NCBI RefSeq assembly: GCF_009870125.1
Contig: NC_046679.1
Coordinates: 14,942,001-15,006,000, forward strand
Direction of reading: 5' to 3'
Origin: Drosophila pseudoobscura
Lineage: Eukaryota; Arthropoda; Insecta; Diptera; Drosophilidae
DNA: 64,000 nt
Part shown: positions 35,301 to 48,131 of the stretch, piece by piece
How the letters are laid out: each line of letters begins with the position of its first letter
How positions within the stretch are numbered: position 1 is the stretch's first letter
Position numbers and translations under genes: made by a program
Notes under the pieces: model-generated
The model's input: the letters and a program-made list of their open reading frames with translations, nothing else
What the model was told of the DNA's origin: nothing
Database searches by the model: none

Positions 35301-38300
35301 CGCGGTGCGAATATCGAGCATCGGGACAAGAAGGGATTCACACCGCTCATCTTGGCCGCCACCGCTGGCCACGAGAAGGTCGTGGACATACTGCTGAAGC
35401 ATAGCGCCGAGCTGGAGGCCCAGTCGGAGCGCACCAAGGACACGCCGCTGTCGCTCGCCTGCTCGGGCGGACGGTACGAGGTCGTCGAACTGCTGCTCAG
35501 TGTCGGGGCCAACAAGGAGCATCGCAATGTCTCCGATTACACGCCGCTCAGTCTGGCAGCTAGCGGGGGATATGTGAATATCATCAAGCTGCTGCTCAAC
35601 CATGGGGCAGAGATCAACTCGCGCACCGGCAGCAAGCTGGGCATCTCCCCGCTCATGCTGGCCGCAATGAATGGCCACACGGCGGCGGTTAAGCTGCTGC
35701 TCGACCAGGGCTCCGATATAAATGCTCAAATCGAGACAAATCGCAACACGGCCCTAACGCTGGCCTGCTTCCAGGGCCGGCACGAGGTCGTCAGCCTGCT
35801 GCTCGATCGCCGGGCCAATGTGGAGCATCGGGCAAAGACCGGTTTGACGCCTCTGATGGAAGCCGCCTCCGGTGGATACATTGAGGTGGGACGCGTGCTG
35901 CTCGACAAGGGAGCGGACGTAAATGCAGCGCCGGTGCCCACGTCCAGGGACACGGCCCTCACCATTGCCGCCGACAAGGGCCATCAGAAGTTTGTGGAGC
36001 TCCTGCTGTCGCGTGGGGCCAGTGTGGAGGTGAAGAACAAGAAGGGTAACTCCCCCCTATGGCTGGCTGCCCACGGGGGTCACCTGAGTGTCGTGGAGCT
36101 CTTGTACGATCACAATGCGGACATTGATTCGCAGGATAACCGAAGGGTGTCCTGCCTGATGGCCGCCTTCCGCAAGGGCCACACCAAGATCGTCAAATGG
36201 ATGGTGCAGTATGTGTCGCAGTTCCCCTCGGACCAGGAGATGATACGCTTCATTGGCACCATCAGTGACAAGGAGCTGATCGACAAATGCTACGACTGCA
36301 TGAAGATCCTGCGCAGTGCCAAGGAGGCCCAGGCCGTCAAGGCCAACAAGAATGCCTCTATTCTGCTCGAAGAACTCGATCTGGAGCGCACCCGCGAGGA
36401 GAGCCGCAAGGCAGCCGCCGCCCGGCGGCGCGAGCGCAAGAAGAAAAAGAAGATGGAGAAGAAGGAGGAGAAGCGCCGACAGCAGCAGGGCGGTCGCGGT
36501 GGTGGCGGTGACCAGCAGGGCGATGACGATGATGCCAGTGACAAGGATGATGATTCCGACAAGGATGACGACGATGAAGAGGTCGGAGCCGAACGGACAG
36601 GAGCCGGTGGTGGCTCAGGGGCACGCGAGGAGGGTGACTCTGGCATTGATCAGGGATCCTGTTCGAGCGGCGACACCAAGACCACGGCCACCAGAACAAC
36701 CACGGCCGGTCAAACAGCAGCAGCATCTAAGGCCGAAGCCACCAACAGCCAACTGGTGAAGAAAAGCAAGAAGCAGCCAAAGAGCAAGAGCACTACAGTG
36801 TCGGCGTCGGCTGTTGAATCATCAACGCCTGCCACAGCCACAGCCACAGCTCCAGCTGCTGCAGCTACTTCTCTGACAGCCGCGCCTCCTGCCTCTGCCA
36901 CACCTGCATCGGCAGCAGCAGCAGCAGCACCCGCAACCGTATTCAAGAGCAGCGTCTTGAAGAAACATCCGATCACCGAGAGTGTTAGGCTGCCGCCTAC
37001 TCCGGTCCAGGTTCAAACTCAGACTCAGGCCCAGGCTACGCCGGTCCAAGCAGCTCCAGTGAAGCGTCAGGTGGAGGTTTCCAAGAAAGAGGAGCTGCCC
37101 CTGAAGAAGAAGGAGCCCAGCAGCAACAGCAGTTCCTCCGCTAACAACAAACGCGAGAAGGAGAACCTCGCGCCCAAGGAGTCAACGGCCCAACAGACGG
37201 CAACAAAGCAACAGCAATCCACAAGCAGCGCCGCTGCCCCCAAACTGCAGAGCAGCGAATCATCCACCAATATAGCGAGCAGCAACCGCAAAGAGAGTGC
37301 CACAAAGCCATTGACATATAGTGTCGGTGCCAGCCTGAACCCCAGCGTGAAGCGCAGCGAAGTGGACGGCTGGAAGGAAGTTGTGCGCAAGAGCAGCACA
37401 CAGCAGGTGGCAGGAGGTGGTGGTGGTGCCCCAGTGACGGTGACGGCCACCAGTTCGGCCACCAGCCTGCATGGTGGTGCCCATCATCTGCATCTGGCCA
37501 ACAGCTCGACAAGTGTAGGCTCCCTGACGACCATAACGACATCGATAGCCCCCGAGATGACCTGCAAGAAGGTGCAGGTGCCGGTCAATGCCATTTCCCG
37601 TGTGATTGGCCGCGGCGGAAGCAACATCAATGCCATACGCGCCACCACCGGGGCCCATATCGAGGTGGAGAAGCAGGGGAAGAACCAGTCGGAGCGATGC
37701 ATTACGATCAAGGGATTGACGGATGCCACCAAGCAGGCGCACATGCTCATCCTGGCCCTGATCAAGGATCCCGATGTTGACATCCTGCAAATGTTGCCGC
37801 GCATCAACAGCAGCATCAAGGCGGCCGCCTCCGCAGGCGCGGCAGCAGCAGCCCCCATGACAGTCGGCACTTGGGATAATCGTACGGCTGCCGGTGTTTC
37901 GGCAGCCCCCTCGGCCAGTACCTTCTCCTCGGCGGCATCCACCACATCCACGTCGTCCAGCTCATCGGCCAGCTCCACCACAGCGACGGGCGCCGCCTAC
38001 AGCAATGCACACAAGCAACAGCAGCCGTCATCGAAGGCACAAAGTGGACGGGTCTCGTCGTCCGCCAAAGCGAATGGCGGCGGCAGCAAGGCTTCCACCT
38101 CGCTCTCGACCTCTGGCTCTCGCGGACAGAACGGCCGGGGTGGATATGCGGGACAGCAGGCGACCTCCAGTCGGGGAGGAGGAGGAGGTACCTCCTCCAA
38201 TGGTGTTCTCTTAAAGAGCAGCAAGGAGAGCTCCTCGGCCAAATCGCTGCCAGGCACACAGAAAAACAGCAGCAGCTCCTCTGGAGCTACCGCTGCTGCT

Positions 38301-39220
38301 GCGGGCAAGCCGTCGTCCACATTGACGGCCCAAAACTTTGCCAAGGCAGCGGCCATTGCCGCTCATTCATCACCCAAGAAGGTGGACACTGGAGCGGCGG
38401 CTGCAGCGGGTTCGGTCATTGCATCGACTGGCGGACGTAGCAGTGGTGTGGTGGCACCCTTTGGTCGTGGAAAACCCGTAACCGGCGCCACAGGAGCAAA
38501 CGTTTCGCAGCTGGGAAGCGCCGCAACCAGCAACATATTGGCTGGACCAATTGGCACCTTCAACGTGGCAGATGTGGCGGCGGTGAATGCCGCCGCGGCA
38601 GTGGCGGCCGCTGGAACGGTTGGAACCACAGCCAACAGCATCAGCAACAGCAGCAATGTGAAACCCATTGCCCCGCCAAACAAGAGAATCGGCTCCCCCA
38701 CACAGCAGCAGCAGCAACAACAGCAGCAGCAACAGCAGCAATCCCAGGCACCAGCACCTCAGCCTTCAGCAGGTCCTGGACTGCTGCAGCAACACCCACA
38801 GCAGCAGGGGCAGCAGCAGCAGTCACCACAACAGCAACCGGCACAGGCGGCAACATCCCAACAGAATCTGGTGATCAACACCAACATGCTGATGGCCGAT
38901 CTGATGGCCGCCAACACAGCAAGCGATAGCTTCAGTGCACAGCTGGCTGCCAAGCTCTCGAGTGCCTATTCTTTGTTCAGCGACTACCAGACCTCCCAAT
39001 GGGGGAAACTAGATCAAGGAACAGCCGGTGGGGCTGTGGGGGATGGCCTGCCGCAGGCTGATGCCTCCAAGGCGCCTGGCTACAACAGAAATATACTGAG
39101 CTCTCCCGTCGGCAGTTCCAAGGCCTCGTCGAATCATTCGACCTCGCCACCGGTGGGCAATGTGGTCCAGCAACAGCCACAGGCACAGGCACAGCCCGGA
39201 CAAGGACAGAACAACAATCA

Positions 39221-39252
<32 letters not shown>

Positions 39253-39650
39253 AACAACAGCAACAGCAGCAGAGTGTGCAGCAGGCATTGAACATAATCA
39301 CCAGTGGAGCGCCATCAACAGCGCCAGCCAGGTCGCCGTTGGTGACAGCCGGCGAGGGAAATCCCACGAGCGTTGGACCCTCGATTAATGGCGAGGCGGC
39401 AGCTGGTGCCGCGCACTCACCGGGAGTAATCAAGCCGCCGCCGGGCACGGTTCCCATCCAGAGACACGTCCCCATGCAAATCTCTGCACCAGAAGCGCCG
39501 CCCGCTACGAGTGGAATCAATTTCGGGGCCATCGGCTCGAATGCTGGCGGAAGCAGTGCAGCAGCAGCTGCGGCCGCTGCAGCCATGATCGATCGCCAGC
39601 AGCAGAATCTGCAGAGACTTATCTACGACAAGGTGGGTGCGTCACAGCAA

Positions 39651-39681
<31 letters not shown>

Positions 39682-40271
39682 CGCTCAACTATCCCATGGA
39701 TCCCTCGGCGTCGCACTACATTGTGGACAGCAACAACATGCTGCGGCTTAATCCACGCGCCTCCGTCTTCACACAGGGTAATAAGCAGCAGCAGCAGCAG
39801 GCACCCAGCGTCGGCGGTGGCGGCATGAATCAGCCACCAATCAATCAAGGTGCTGGCCAGCAGTCGAACATGTTCGGCAACCAGATCCGGCAGCCTCCGG
39901 GAGCGGCACGCCAGCCCGGCGGACCGTCGGCCACCGCTGCTCCACAGCGCTGGTATGGCGGGGCTCTGGACTATCCCTCGTATTCCGGACGCGATATGCT
40001 GCATCTGGAGAACGGAGGAGTCATGGCTGGACTGGGCTCGCCCTCTGCCATGTCACCCAACCACGATGACATACGCAAGATGCCGCGACCAATCGGCACC
40101 GAGCGGGCCGCCTCCTGGAAGTTCAACAACTTCAATGTAGCCGCCTCTGCACTGAGCATGGACGATGTACTGCCGCCGTGGGCGCACGAGCCCAAGGCTC
40201 AGCCGCCGGGTCTGCAGCAGCCGCCTCCACCCCAATCGCAGCAGCAGCCGCCCAATTGGTTGAAGCAACAG

Positions 40272-40318
<47 letters not shown>

Positions 40319-40725
40319 ATACAGGCCCTACAACAATGGACCATATCCGCAGCAGCAGCAGCACGAGCCGATGAATGTAAGTTGTTGGATGAAATTGGGG
40401 TTCTAGGCATCCCCTTAATGACGGTTTTCTTTTATATAAAGATGCCCATGGATTACCACAACATGCAGGCACCACCGAATATGGGTCAACAGCAGCAGCA
40501 GCAGCACCATATCAACTTGATGCAATCCTATGGCTTCCAGCATTTTGCTGGGGCCCCTGGAGCTGCTGATATTGCGGCTCACATGCCCGACAAGATGGAA
40601 GTGTGGGATCACCACGATAAACATGTAAGTGACAATGCGGATAATCCTCTCTTAAAGGAAGGAGACTTATCGAACATTTCCAACAGATGCCCTGGACTAA
40701 CTACACCACCAATTGGTCGAACTGA
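23309..40725 (+). CDS. mask: Multiple ankyrin repeats single KH domain protein
   Basis: Sixteen coding exons join in frame to about 4,263 residues: 23309-24715, 27829-27964, 28031-28274, 28361-28532, 28979-29278, 29498-31526, 31591-31691, 31758-31973, 32072-33518, 33583-33671, 33753-34016, 34084-34650, 34715-35024, 35089-40376, 40442-40624 and 40687-40725. An Ala/Ser/Thr/Asn-rich N-terminus is followed by acidic stretches. Fifteen ankyrin repeats lie at about 600-1095, then polyQ, polyA and acidic linkers, then ten more ankyrin repeats at about 2475-2800. A Lys/Arg/Glu coiled region follows, then one KH domain at about 3250-3330 with the GRGG loop (VIGRGGSNINAIR), and a Gln-rich tail ending PWTNYTTNWSN. 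This is the ANKHD1/ANKRD17 family. The protein acts as a Yorkie/Hippo cofactor, in receptor tyrosine kinase signalling, and in mitochondrial and autophagy control. The KH domain suggests RNA binding. It is a little longer than the D. melanogaster protein, mainly in polyQ. Confidence 0.95.
25382..25403. repeat. (AC)n microsatellite
   Basis: Eleven uninterrupted AC dinucleotides in the mask intron. Confidence 0.9.
27336..27374 (+). CDS. mask: Candidate 39-nt cassette microexon of mask
   Basis: A strong polypyrimidine tract (TTTCTTTCGTTTCTCTTTATTTGTAG) precedes 39 nt that end at a consensus donor CTG|GTAAGT. The length is 13 codons and both flanking exons meet in phase 0, so inclusion keeps frame and adds no stop. 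It would insert ILLAFLCLRPDLL between SEEESVSE and DDIPESDPD. This puts a hydrophobic insert in a very acidic region. This rests on splice-site quality and phase only; no transcript evidence is available. Confidence 0.45.
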
Positions 40726-43321
40726 TGTCTGGGGGATCTTCAGCAGGAGGATCTCTTCGATATCTGTCGTTCAACCAAATGAATCGAACAGCTATGAGTG
40801 AGAACTAATCCTAAAATTGAAAGGATGAAACAACAGTAACAACAGCAGCAACAGTGTAGCAGCAGGAGCAGCAGCATCTACCTGATATTTCAAAACAAAT
40901 GCAAAGCAAGAAAATATTAAATTGAATTTCCAACGTTTCCCACACGCGGATCCACTGCTTCAAATCTTCATTCAGTCAACGGATCAATCATACAACGTCC
41001 TAATTCAATCGAAGAACTCAAACGAAGACTCAGGATCTGAAACTTGGCTTTGTTAATTATTATTTGTTTTTGATTTCAAATTATTCTTTTTACTTCTTCC
41101 TTCCGGCCACTATTAAAATTCGCAGGTTATCTACAATTTGGTAATACGATCATCAGGCAGAAAAATGGAGATAGAAAATAGAAAAACAAAACGTTGTGCA
41201 TAAATGAAAAAGAAGGAAAATACTATTCAAAAAAGGCACCCAAAATGGGCGCAATATACTTTATTTATTTTTTTAATGTACGAGCTATTTTGATCATTTT
41301 TGAAACAAAGCATGAAGTTAGCCTACAACTTAGCGGAACCCCAGCCCATGGCTATATCATTTTGTATGATGAGAACACATTTGAGAAAGATATTTTGAAA
41401 GCTTCAAACACACATACCCACATCCAAAACATACAAAAACCACAATTTAATTTTAAGCTTAACTTAGAAAAGTCGGTCTTATGAATGAAAGATTTAAGTG
41501 AATTTTTTTAGCGCCAGCTAAAGCACACACACACACACAACATATATTACACTTATACATAAATACATCTATCTATACATATTTAATAACATTAATAAAA
41601 GCAACAAATGAATGCCGAAATTTGTACATTTTAGGCGCGCACTTTTCTATCTCCCCAAACATTCTCTCCACCCATAAAACACACTCAAAGAACCTCCTTC
41701 ATTTGAAAGAAGCAGACGAGACGAAGCGAAAACGGAAACTGAATAACGGAACACGAAAACATCACTGAAACGGAAACGAAAGATGGAAATTACTTAACTT
41801 TCTACTTACCACATATACATACCATTAACTACACGCTAACTAACAGTTACAGATATACAGATACTATATTTGAATGATACTTGAAATGATGCATAAATGC
41901 TGCATGGAGTGGAGTGTTCTCTCCTCGTAGTATTCCAGATAAAAACCAGAAAAACGGTTTAGTGGTTAGGTTTTATCAGTTTTGTGTTTATCAATGATTT
42001 CTTGGTCGGTTTTGAGCTCGAGACACCGCCACCACCACCACCACCACCACTACCACTACCATCCCAAAAGAACACACACCTAAAAATGTAGCTAGTAGAA
42101 ATTGAAATTGCTTAAATAACTTAAGTAAGAGAACACAAATGAAAAGAAAAGAAAACATTTAATATTCCATTTACGAAAAGAAAACTAAAATCGAGATAAA
42201 ACGATGTAACGGCGCTTGCTTGCCATCTTTGATGCTTTTCCAACACTGCTCATAGACGTACATACTATATATACATACATATATATACACTAGCGAATAG
42301 CATACGAAATACACAAAACAAAACATAAACATTTTTATTTCAAAGAAAGCGAAAACAGAAACTGAAAAAAATGATGTAAAAACACTTGATGAAGAACAAT
42401 TTACTTTCCTCGCTCCCCTGGATGATCCTGGATGGCATCATCCACTGGGAAATGTGTGGGCGGGCAGGCAATTTCCTTGTACAATTCTTCTAGAGAAAGG
42501 AGTCGCAATGCAAATGCTTTGAAGAGGATCGTTATATGAACAATCCCTCCACGCATGGATATATACACACAAACACACACACACAAATACACACTGATCC
42601 GATATATAACTTTAAAAACGATGATAAAAATTGAATGAAGAATAAAAAAGGATAATATAAGTGAGCATGAAACTACACTTTTTGTCGTATTTTTTGTTTG
42701 TTTGTTTCAAACAATGTTTTAGCTGCAAGCAAAATAATGTAATGAGAATGGAAATCGTTCGTTTAAGTTATTTGATACAACCGAATACGAGAAATAAATA
42801 GCCGCAAATGCTATACAACATATATATATATATTTACAACATATACCACATATATATGCCCCAAAAAAACAGCAGGATTCAACACACAAAATATAAGAGA
42901 AACAAAAAATAGCTGAAGGAGCACCATATGCATGCAGCCGTTTAAATGTCATCCGATGATGATATTGATGCAACCTCAACTTGAGAGAAACCGCAAAAAA
43001 AAAAACAATGCGAGAGAATACAAGTAAAGAATAAATGTAGAATTTTTTTCAAGCGAAAGAAATTGAATTCAAATAGATTTATTAATTTAAAAAATAATAT
43101 AAATATACTTCAAATATGAGAGAAGTATGCAAAACAAAGCAAAAGCAAAACCGAAAAAAAAACACTGAAGGAAACAAAAAATAAAAAGAAACAAAACCCT
43201 ACATATATTAAATACACCCATACTATATGAGTATACTACGGATTATTATTATTACTCTTATAATTATTATTATTGTATTGAAGGAAAAATATAAAAGAGA
43301 ACATTAAACAGCATAAATAAA
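40726..43321 (+). other. mask: mask 3' UTR with several poly(A) signals
   Basis: There is no further coding sequence. AATAAA signals occur at 41594-41599 and elsewhere, and the most distal is at 43316-43321, so the 3' UTR may range from about 0.9 to 2.6 kb. The interval is very A-rich, as expected of a fly 3' UTR, and holds a (CCA)n run at about 42029-42050. The distal signal is only 311 bp from the convergent beta-PheRS stop. Confidence 0.55.
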
Positions 43322-43555
43322 AACAAAAACGATTGGTTTATTTTTGAATATTCTGCATCACTTCTTAGGATGATGGTCGAAATTTATTAGAGGAGTTATT
43401 TCTAGCTTTATCTTTTTATATATCTCAGTAATCATCAACGTAATGATAATTTCCTAAAAATAAAACCTTTAAATCTTTTGCTGAGCATGAGCTAATTCGT
43501 AAATTATTTGGACTCCATTTCGACACATCCTGTATAGTTTTATATTTTTCGATAA

Positions 43556-43561
43556 TTTATT
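43556..43561 (-). terminator. beta-PheRS poly(A) signal
   Basis: TTTATT on the plus strand is AATAAA on the minus strand, 72 nt beyond the beta-PheRS stop codon. Confidence 0.6.
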
Positions 43562-43632
43562 TGTGAACTTTTACAAAATGTTTAACATTTTATACGGGTA
43601 AATCATTGTTTAGACAATGGGTAGAAGGAAAT

Positions 43633-45654
43633 TCAGACAAAAGGTTCAATGGTGAACTCTACAACCGAACAAGGTGTCGTTAAATCGAAAGCATGCAGCA
43701 CTGTGGGATGGAGAACTCCAATCTTGCCGATGACCACTTTGTCGTACATCACATTGGCGCAACGACCAGGGAAATAGCTGGCATCTTCAAAAAGGTAAAC
43801 AAACAAGAAATGTAAATCATTTTCGTCTAGTTGATGATCTCTTGCTCACCTTCCGTCGATTCCAGGTAGTAGCCCTTGTCGACACTGGCCGTCTTCCAGG
43901 GCACAGAGAGCAGTTGCATGACACGATCCAAGAGACCATGGACCACCTCAAACCCGGCGGTTTTGTTGCAGTTCACAGCACACAATCGACGCTCGTTGCG
44001 GGCACCAACCTCCGTCTTCTCATCGGCTACAACAGCGTCGCTAATCTCGAAGAGCTTCAGGGGCAGCGGCATCTTGCGATTGGCCACCAAAGTCTTGAGG
44101 AGACCTGGCAGCAGGGTTGTTCGCACAACCTGAAACTCCAGTGTCTTGGGATTGCCAATGTGTACGGCTGGGAGGGCTTCAATGGACTTGTTTAGCTTGC
44201 GTCCGATGTCGTCCCGAGAGCATAGCGTGAAGGTCAACGCCTCGGTAAATCCAGCCTGGGCCACCTGTTCGCGCAGCTGTTCGGTGAGCTTGTTGAGTGG
44301 AAACTGTTTGGCTATCTGCATGAAGGCTGGAAGGGATTTCTTGATGTTGTTGTAGCCAAAGGCAATGGCAATGTCCTCATAGACGTCGCAGGCATGGATA
44401 ACATCGTGTCGAGTGGGTGGAATCTTGACAACAAGCGACTCCCCATCGACCCGTGCCTCTAAGTACATTCTGGTCAGCATATCCGCCAGCTTGGAAGCAG
44501 GCTCATCGATGCCAATGTAGGCATTGGCACGCTTCACCGAAATCCGCTCCTCTCGCACGGCAAGCTCTGGGTAGGAGACAATGCTGCCGTCGGGCTGCAC
44601 CACATCGCATGGCTCTACCGTGAATTTCTTAGCACAATGCTCAGAAAAGAGGCAGACAATGGTGTCCAGCACCACCTTGGCTTTGGTCAGATCCGTGGCT
44701 GTGCATTCGATGAATACATTCTTGGTGTTCAACGAGATCTTAGAATGATCGCCATTAATAATGGGCGGCAGTGAGAGCACCACGCGATTGGCATCATAGA
44801 TCACCGGATAAACTGGCGCATCGCGAATGATGGGCAGATACTGCTTGAGTTGGGCATGCGTCGAATAAAAGTCCATCAGCTGGGCTCCATTCAGCTCCTG
44901 CGTTTGGTTGAGTGGCACAAATTTGATTTTCTCCGGCGCCAGGGCTTCATAGCTAAAGGGTCCCTTGATCGTGTCGAGATCGTGAGTGCCAATAGCCACT
45001 AGGGTTCGTTTGCGGCAAATGTTTTGGTGCAGCTTGTCCTGCAGATCAATGAAGCTGGTATAGGCCTCTTGCGTGAAAGTTACGTTGCGCAGCACAGCGG
45101 CCACAGCATGTGGACGAATCTGTGCCGTTGAGGGGTCAATCTTCAGCACCTGGCGCTGGGCAGGAGCCACAAACTCAAAATTCGGGGGCTTGACTCTGCA
45201 AATGCATAGTGATTTTATATATTCCACGGTTGTCCTACAGCTGTAGCATACTGCTACTTACTTTCCCTGGAATACCAAAAGACCCGTGACTAGGCCCTCC
45301 AGACACAGCAAATCGTAACGATTGGCTGGAATATCTATCCTGTAGATGACTTCCTCGCTGGCATCCGCCGCTGCCGCAACATCGCCCTGCTCTTTGGTCA
45401 GCATTTGCTTCTCCGTGGTCTAATCGGATGATACAATTTGTTACAATGTCGGCACTATTGCTATTCCACTTACCACTTCATCCAGCTCCAGGCCGAAGGA
45501 AAAGCACAGCTCTTGAAATTCATCATCGGCTGCGGAAGGGGTTAAACATTAGATCTCAAGTGAAAACGTGATTACACGTGGACTGTTCAAACTCACTGTA
45601 CTTCTTGCCGAGCGCCTCGAAGAGCAGATCACGTTTTACCCCAATGGTTGGCAT
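43633..45654 (-). CDS. beta-PheRS: Phenylalanyl-tRNA synthetase beta subunit
   Basis: Five exons in frame: 45597-45654, 45474-45529, 45262-45419, 43850-45195 and 43633-43784. The product is 589 residues, the usual length of the cytosolic eukaryotic beta subunit. It starts [19 protein letters not shown] and contains the eukaryote-specific N-terminal segment, the B3/B4-type editing region and the B5-type region ([15 protein letters not shown]). A catalytic-like fold follows with [16 protein letters not shown] and KLFEISDAV, and the last exon gives [17 protein letters not shown] and IGVLHPTVL. The enzyme is an alpha2/beta2 tetramer in the cytosol that charges tRNA-Phe; the beta subunit edits mischarged tyrosine and binds tRNA. 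It is tail-to-tail with mask. Exon 4 alone holds over three quarters of the protein. Confidence 0.96.
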
Positions 45655-45739
45655 GCTGTCAAGCTAACTTAATGGTCCAAAAGGTTCTTTAAATTCCGAT
45701 AATTAGAATAAATTGTAAAAAAATCACGGGCGCCGGGTT

Positions 45740-45800
45740 AGGACCAGTGTGACCGCGGATTTATCGATAAAACCGATATACCGTTCGACATACCGTCACA
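45740..45800 (-). promoter_or_regulatory. beta-PheRS promoter: motif 1, DRE, motif 6
   Basis: On the minus strand, reading towards the gene: GACGGTATGTCG, ACGGTATATCGG, TATCGATA (DRE, 45762-45769), then GGTCACACT (motif 1, 45746-45754). The ATG is about 92 bp further on. This is a textbook DREF/M1BP housekeeping promoter, merging on its far side into repeat copy 4. Confidence 0.7.
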
Positions 45801-46525
45801 TTTTAAAAATATACCGTAAATATACTGACGAATTCAAGTTTTTTTTATACATATTCCTCGTTTTTGATATTCCGTCGAATATTCCTAGCTATATAGAACA
45901 TTTAGCCATGCCCACATAATTTTATCCCATTGATGAATAAATTTTCTACAAGATTGGATAGTTTTTAATCCTTGCTTTTATTGTATTTTGACTAAAACAA
46001 GGTTTAAACAAAATAGTTCAAGAAAAAATCAGTCGCAATGTTGCTAGTATTTGAAGACATGATGCGTGTATAGGCCTTTGTGCACCCTATTTCGTTAATT
46101 TTATATGTAGATCAAACGCAATTTATTAAGAACTTTTCTCAAATTGATATTCTTTAGACATATTCAAGTACATTGTTAGTATCTTGTGTATATATATCTC
46201 GATCCTGATACCTACTGAGCCTTGGAAGACAAACGTATTCACAATTCTATAACATCCATTTCCCCCAGGGTATGTGTGCATGGAATTAGCAACATGTTTG
46301 TGTATGGAATGAGACTCATTGTTGCAATAGCGAAACTGCGGCGAATCGGGTATTGCCTATATTTCAAGCTATATAGATTTGCCCACATAGTTTTATCCCA
46401 TAGATAAATGCATTTTCTACAAGATTGCTTCTTTAAATTGCTTGTAAGTATTTTATTTTGACCAAAAAACGGTTTTCAAGTAAATGTTGCCGCAACATTG
46501 TGTATGGAATGGGACTCATTGCTGT
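45765..46525 (-). repeat. Dispersed repeat, copy 4 (inverted partner of copy 2)
   Basis: The reverse complement matches copy 2 from GCAACATTTACTTGAAAACGG through CATACCCTGGGGGAAATGG, GGCTCAGTAGGTATCAGGAT, GGGTGCACAAAGG, GGGCATGGCTAAATGTTCTA, ATATTCGACGGAATAT, and on to ACGGTATATTTTT. The match is long and collinear with scattered substitutions. It points at beta-PheRS and is inverted relative to copy 2 about 29 kb away. Confidence 0.88.
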
Positions 46526-46529
46526 GAAC

Positions 46530-46925
46530 CGATTATTACAGATTCTACCCGATTCAAATAAATACCAAAATACGGTCTCATTTGAAAAATATACCGAGTG
46601 GTGCGCGCCGAATCGAACCTTTTTGAATGTGAAGAACGTTTGTTCTTTCTGGCTATAATAATATTCCGATCTGACCCATCTAATCGGCAATCTGGTAGTA
46701 TCTTCAAAACTGTGGATGCTATAAACTTTTGTTTTGAAATAAACTTGTAAAAGTGAGATATTACAGCAGTCTGGATGCATAAATTTGGATTCCAAAGCTC
46801 TAATAGTCTTTGAGACGGACAGACAGCCATGGCTATATCGGCTCGGACATTGAATATATGTATATACTTTTGAGTGTTACAAACATATACTTTCACGACA
46901 AATCAATTATACCCCTACTGTAATG
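46530..46925 (+). repeat. Degraded transposon tail
   Basis: TGGCTATAATAATATTCCGATCTGACC (46650) resembles the 20.84-21.24 kb repeat. GAGACGGACAGACAGCCATGGC (46812) followed by ATATCGGCTCGGACATTGA and AATTATACCCCTACTGTAATG is a very common degenerate ending of transposable elements in Drosophila genomes. It is non-coding. Confidence 0.55.
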
Positions 46926-48131
46926 TTTTCTGTCTATTTATGTGATGGTTTATTATTTTCCCTTCTAATCGTCATTTAAATGGATTAATCTTAATATTAA
47001 TAATTGACTCAGCCTTGACACTTGCTCTTGCATCTCTCCCAGCACCATCTGGCAACACTTTCACTCGTATTTCTATTTGCTACACCCACGTTGTCCACAA
47101 AAAATATGCCACACACGCTGCGTGTTGTCTTGCTGCTTGTCTTGTACTCGTATGGATTCCAAATCATCCGAAAAAAGCGTGTGCCAGCTGTCGCCTGGCA
47201 CTGCATTTCCAAAAATATTGATGCAAACCATAAAAAAATCGGAAGTAAAAAGCGTTCGCTCCGTTTTGGCTTGGTGGTGCTGAAGCTTCTTTCCCCCTGG
47301 CCCTGGAGCAGGTAAGGTGGAGAACGAGGTGTTTAGACCAAGGTCCGCAAGTCGAGCAATTAAGCAGCTAACGTGACGAGACAACAACAGGCCATAAGAC
47401 GACCTCCATGGCAGGCAGACGCGCGTCAGACGAGCCCGAGTCCCGAAAAAGGAAAGAAAACTGGCAGAAAAAAAGTTTGGTACGCGTGTGGCCAAAAAGT
47501 TAATGAAGCGTTTAAAAATTAACTTGTGGTCAAGAGGTAAAAAATGCTGAAAACAGTTAAGGAGAGAAGTGGGCACGCTGCTTCAGCGAACAGCAGCAGC
47601 GGAGTGGAAGCGCTACTCCTTCTTGGATGGCATTGATCATCGAGATGGCATTGATCTATTTTCCTCATAAATATGTATTAAATTAGAGAGCTCCTTTCAC
47701 ATTTCAATTCTATTGTGGCCCCTAAACCCAAAGGAATAATCAATTCAAAAACGCCTTCAAATCGGCTCGCTCGCTCTAGAATTTCTCATCAGCATGTCCT
47801 TGCCTTGGTTCTTTGTGTGTTTTTTTTGTGTGTTCTGTTTGCCCAACCCTCGAAGAGATTGATTATTGTTTATATTTGTGTGCCTCGGCATCCAATCGGT
47901 ATATGAATTCTATATGTGAATGCAGTGCAAACAAGCGAAGGATTGTGGTCAAGAGCGAGCCAAAGCCAACGCCAACGCATCCCCTTCTGAATTGGGGCAA
48001 TTAAAGTTGTACGCTCGACGACTCACGACTGAATAGCCATAGCCCTCTATAGACACGTGATAGAACAGGACCAGGGGACGGAGCCACAGAAATTATCCTG
48101 CTATCCTTTCGTCCGCAGGCCAATTAACCCC

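Noticed and set aside
46605..46625. GAATCGAACC resembling a tRNA T-arm
   Set aside because: No A box or cloverleaf can be drawn on either strand; it lies inside repeat debris.
47015..47576. Overlapping ORFs of 68-167 aa just right of the repeats
   Set aside because: Several frames on both strands are open at once, none has a domain, and the codon pattern is unlike the neighbouring genes.
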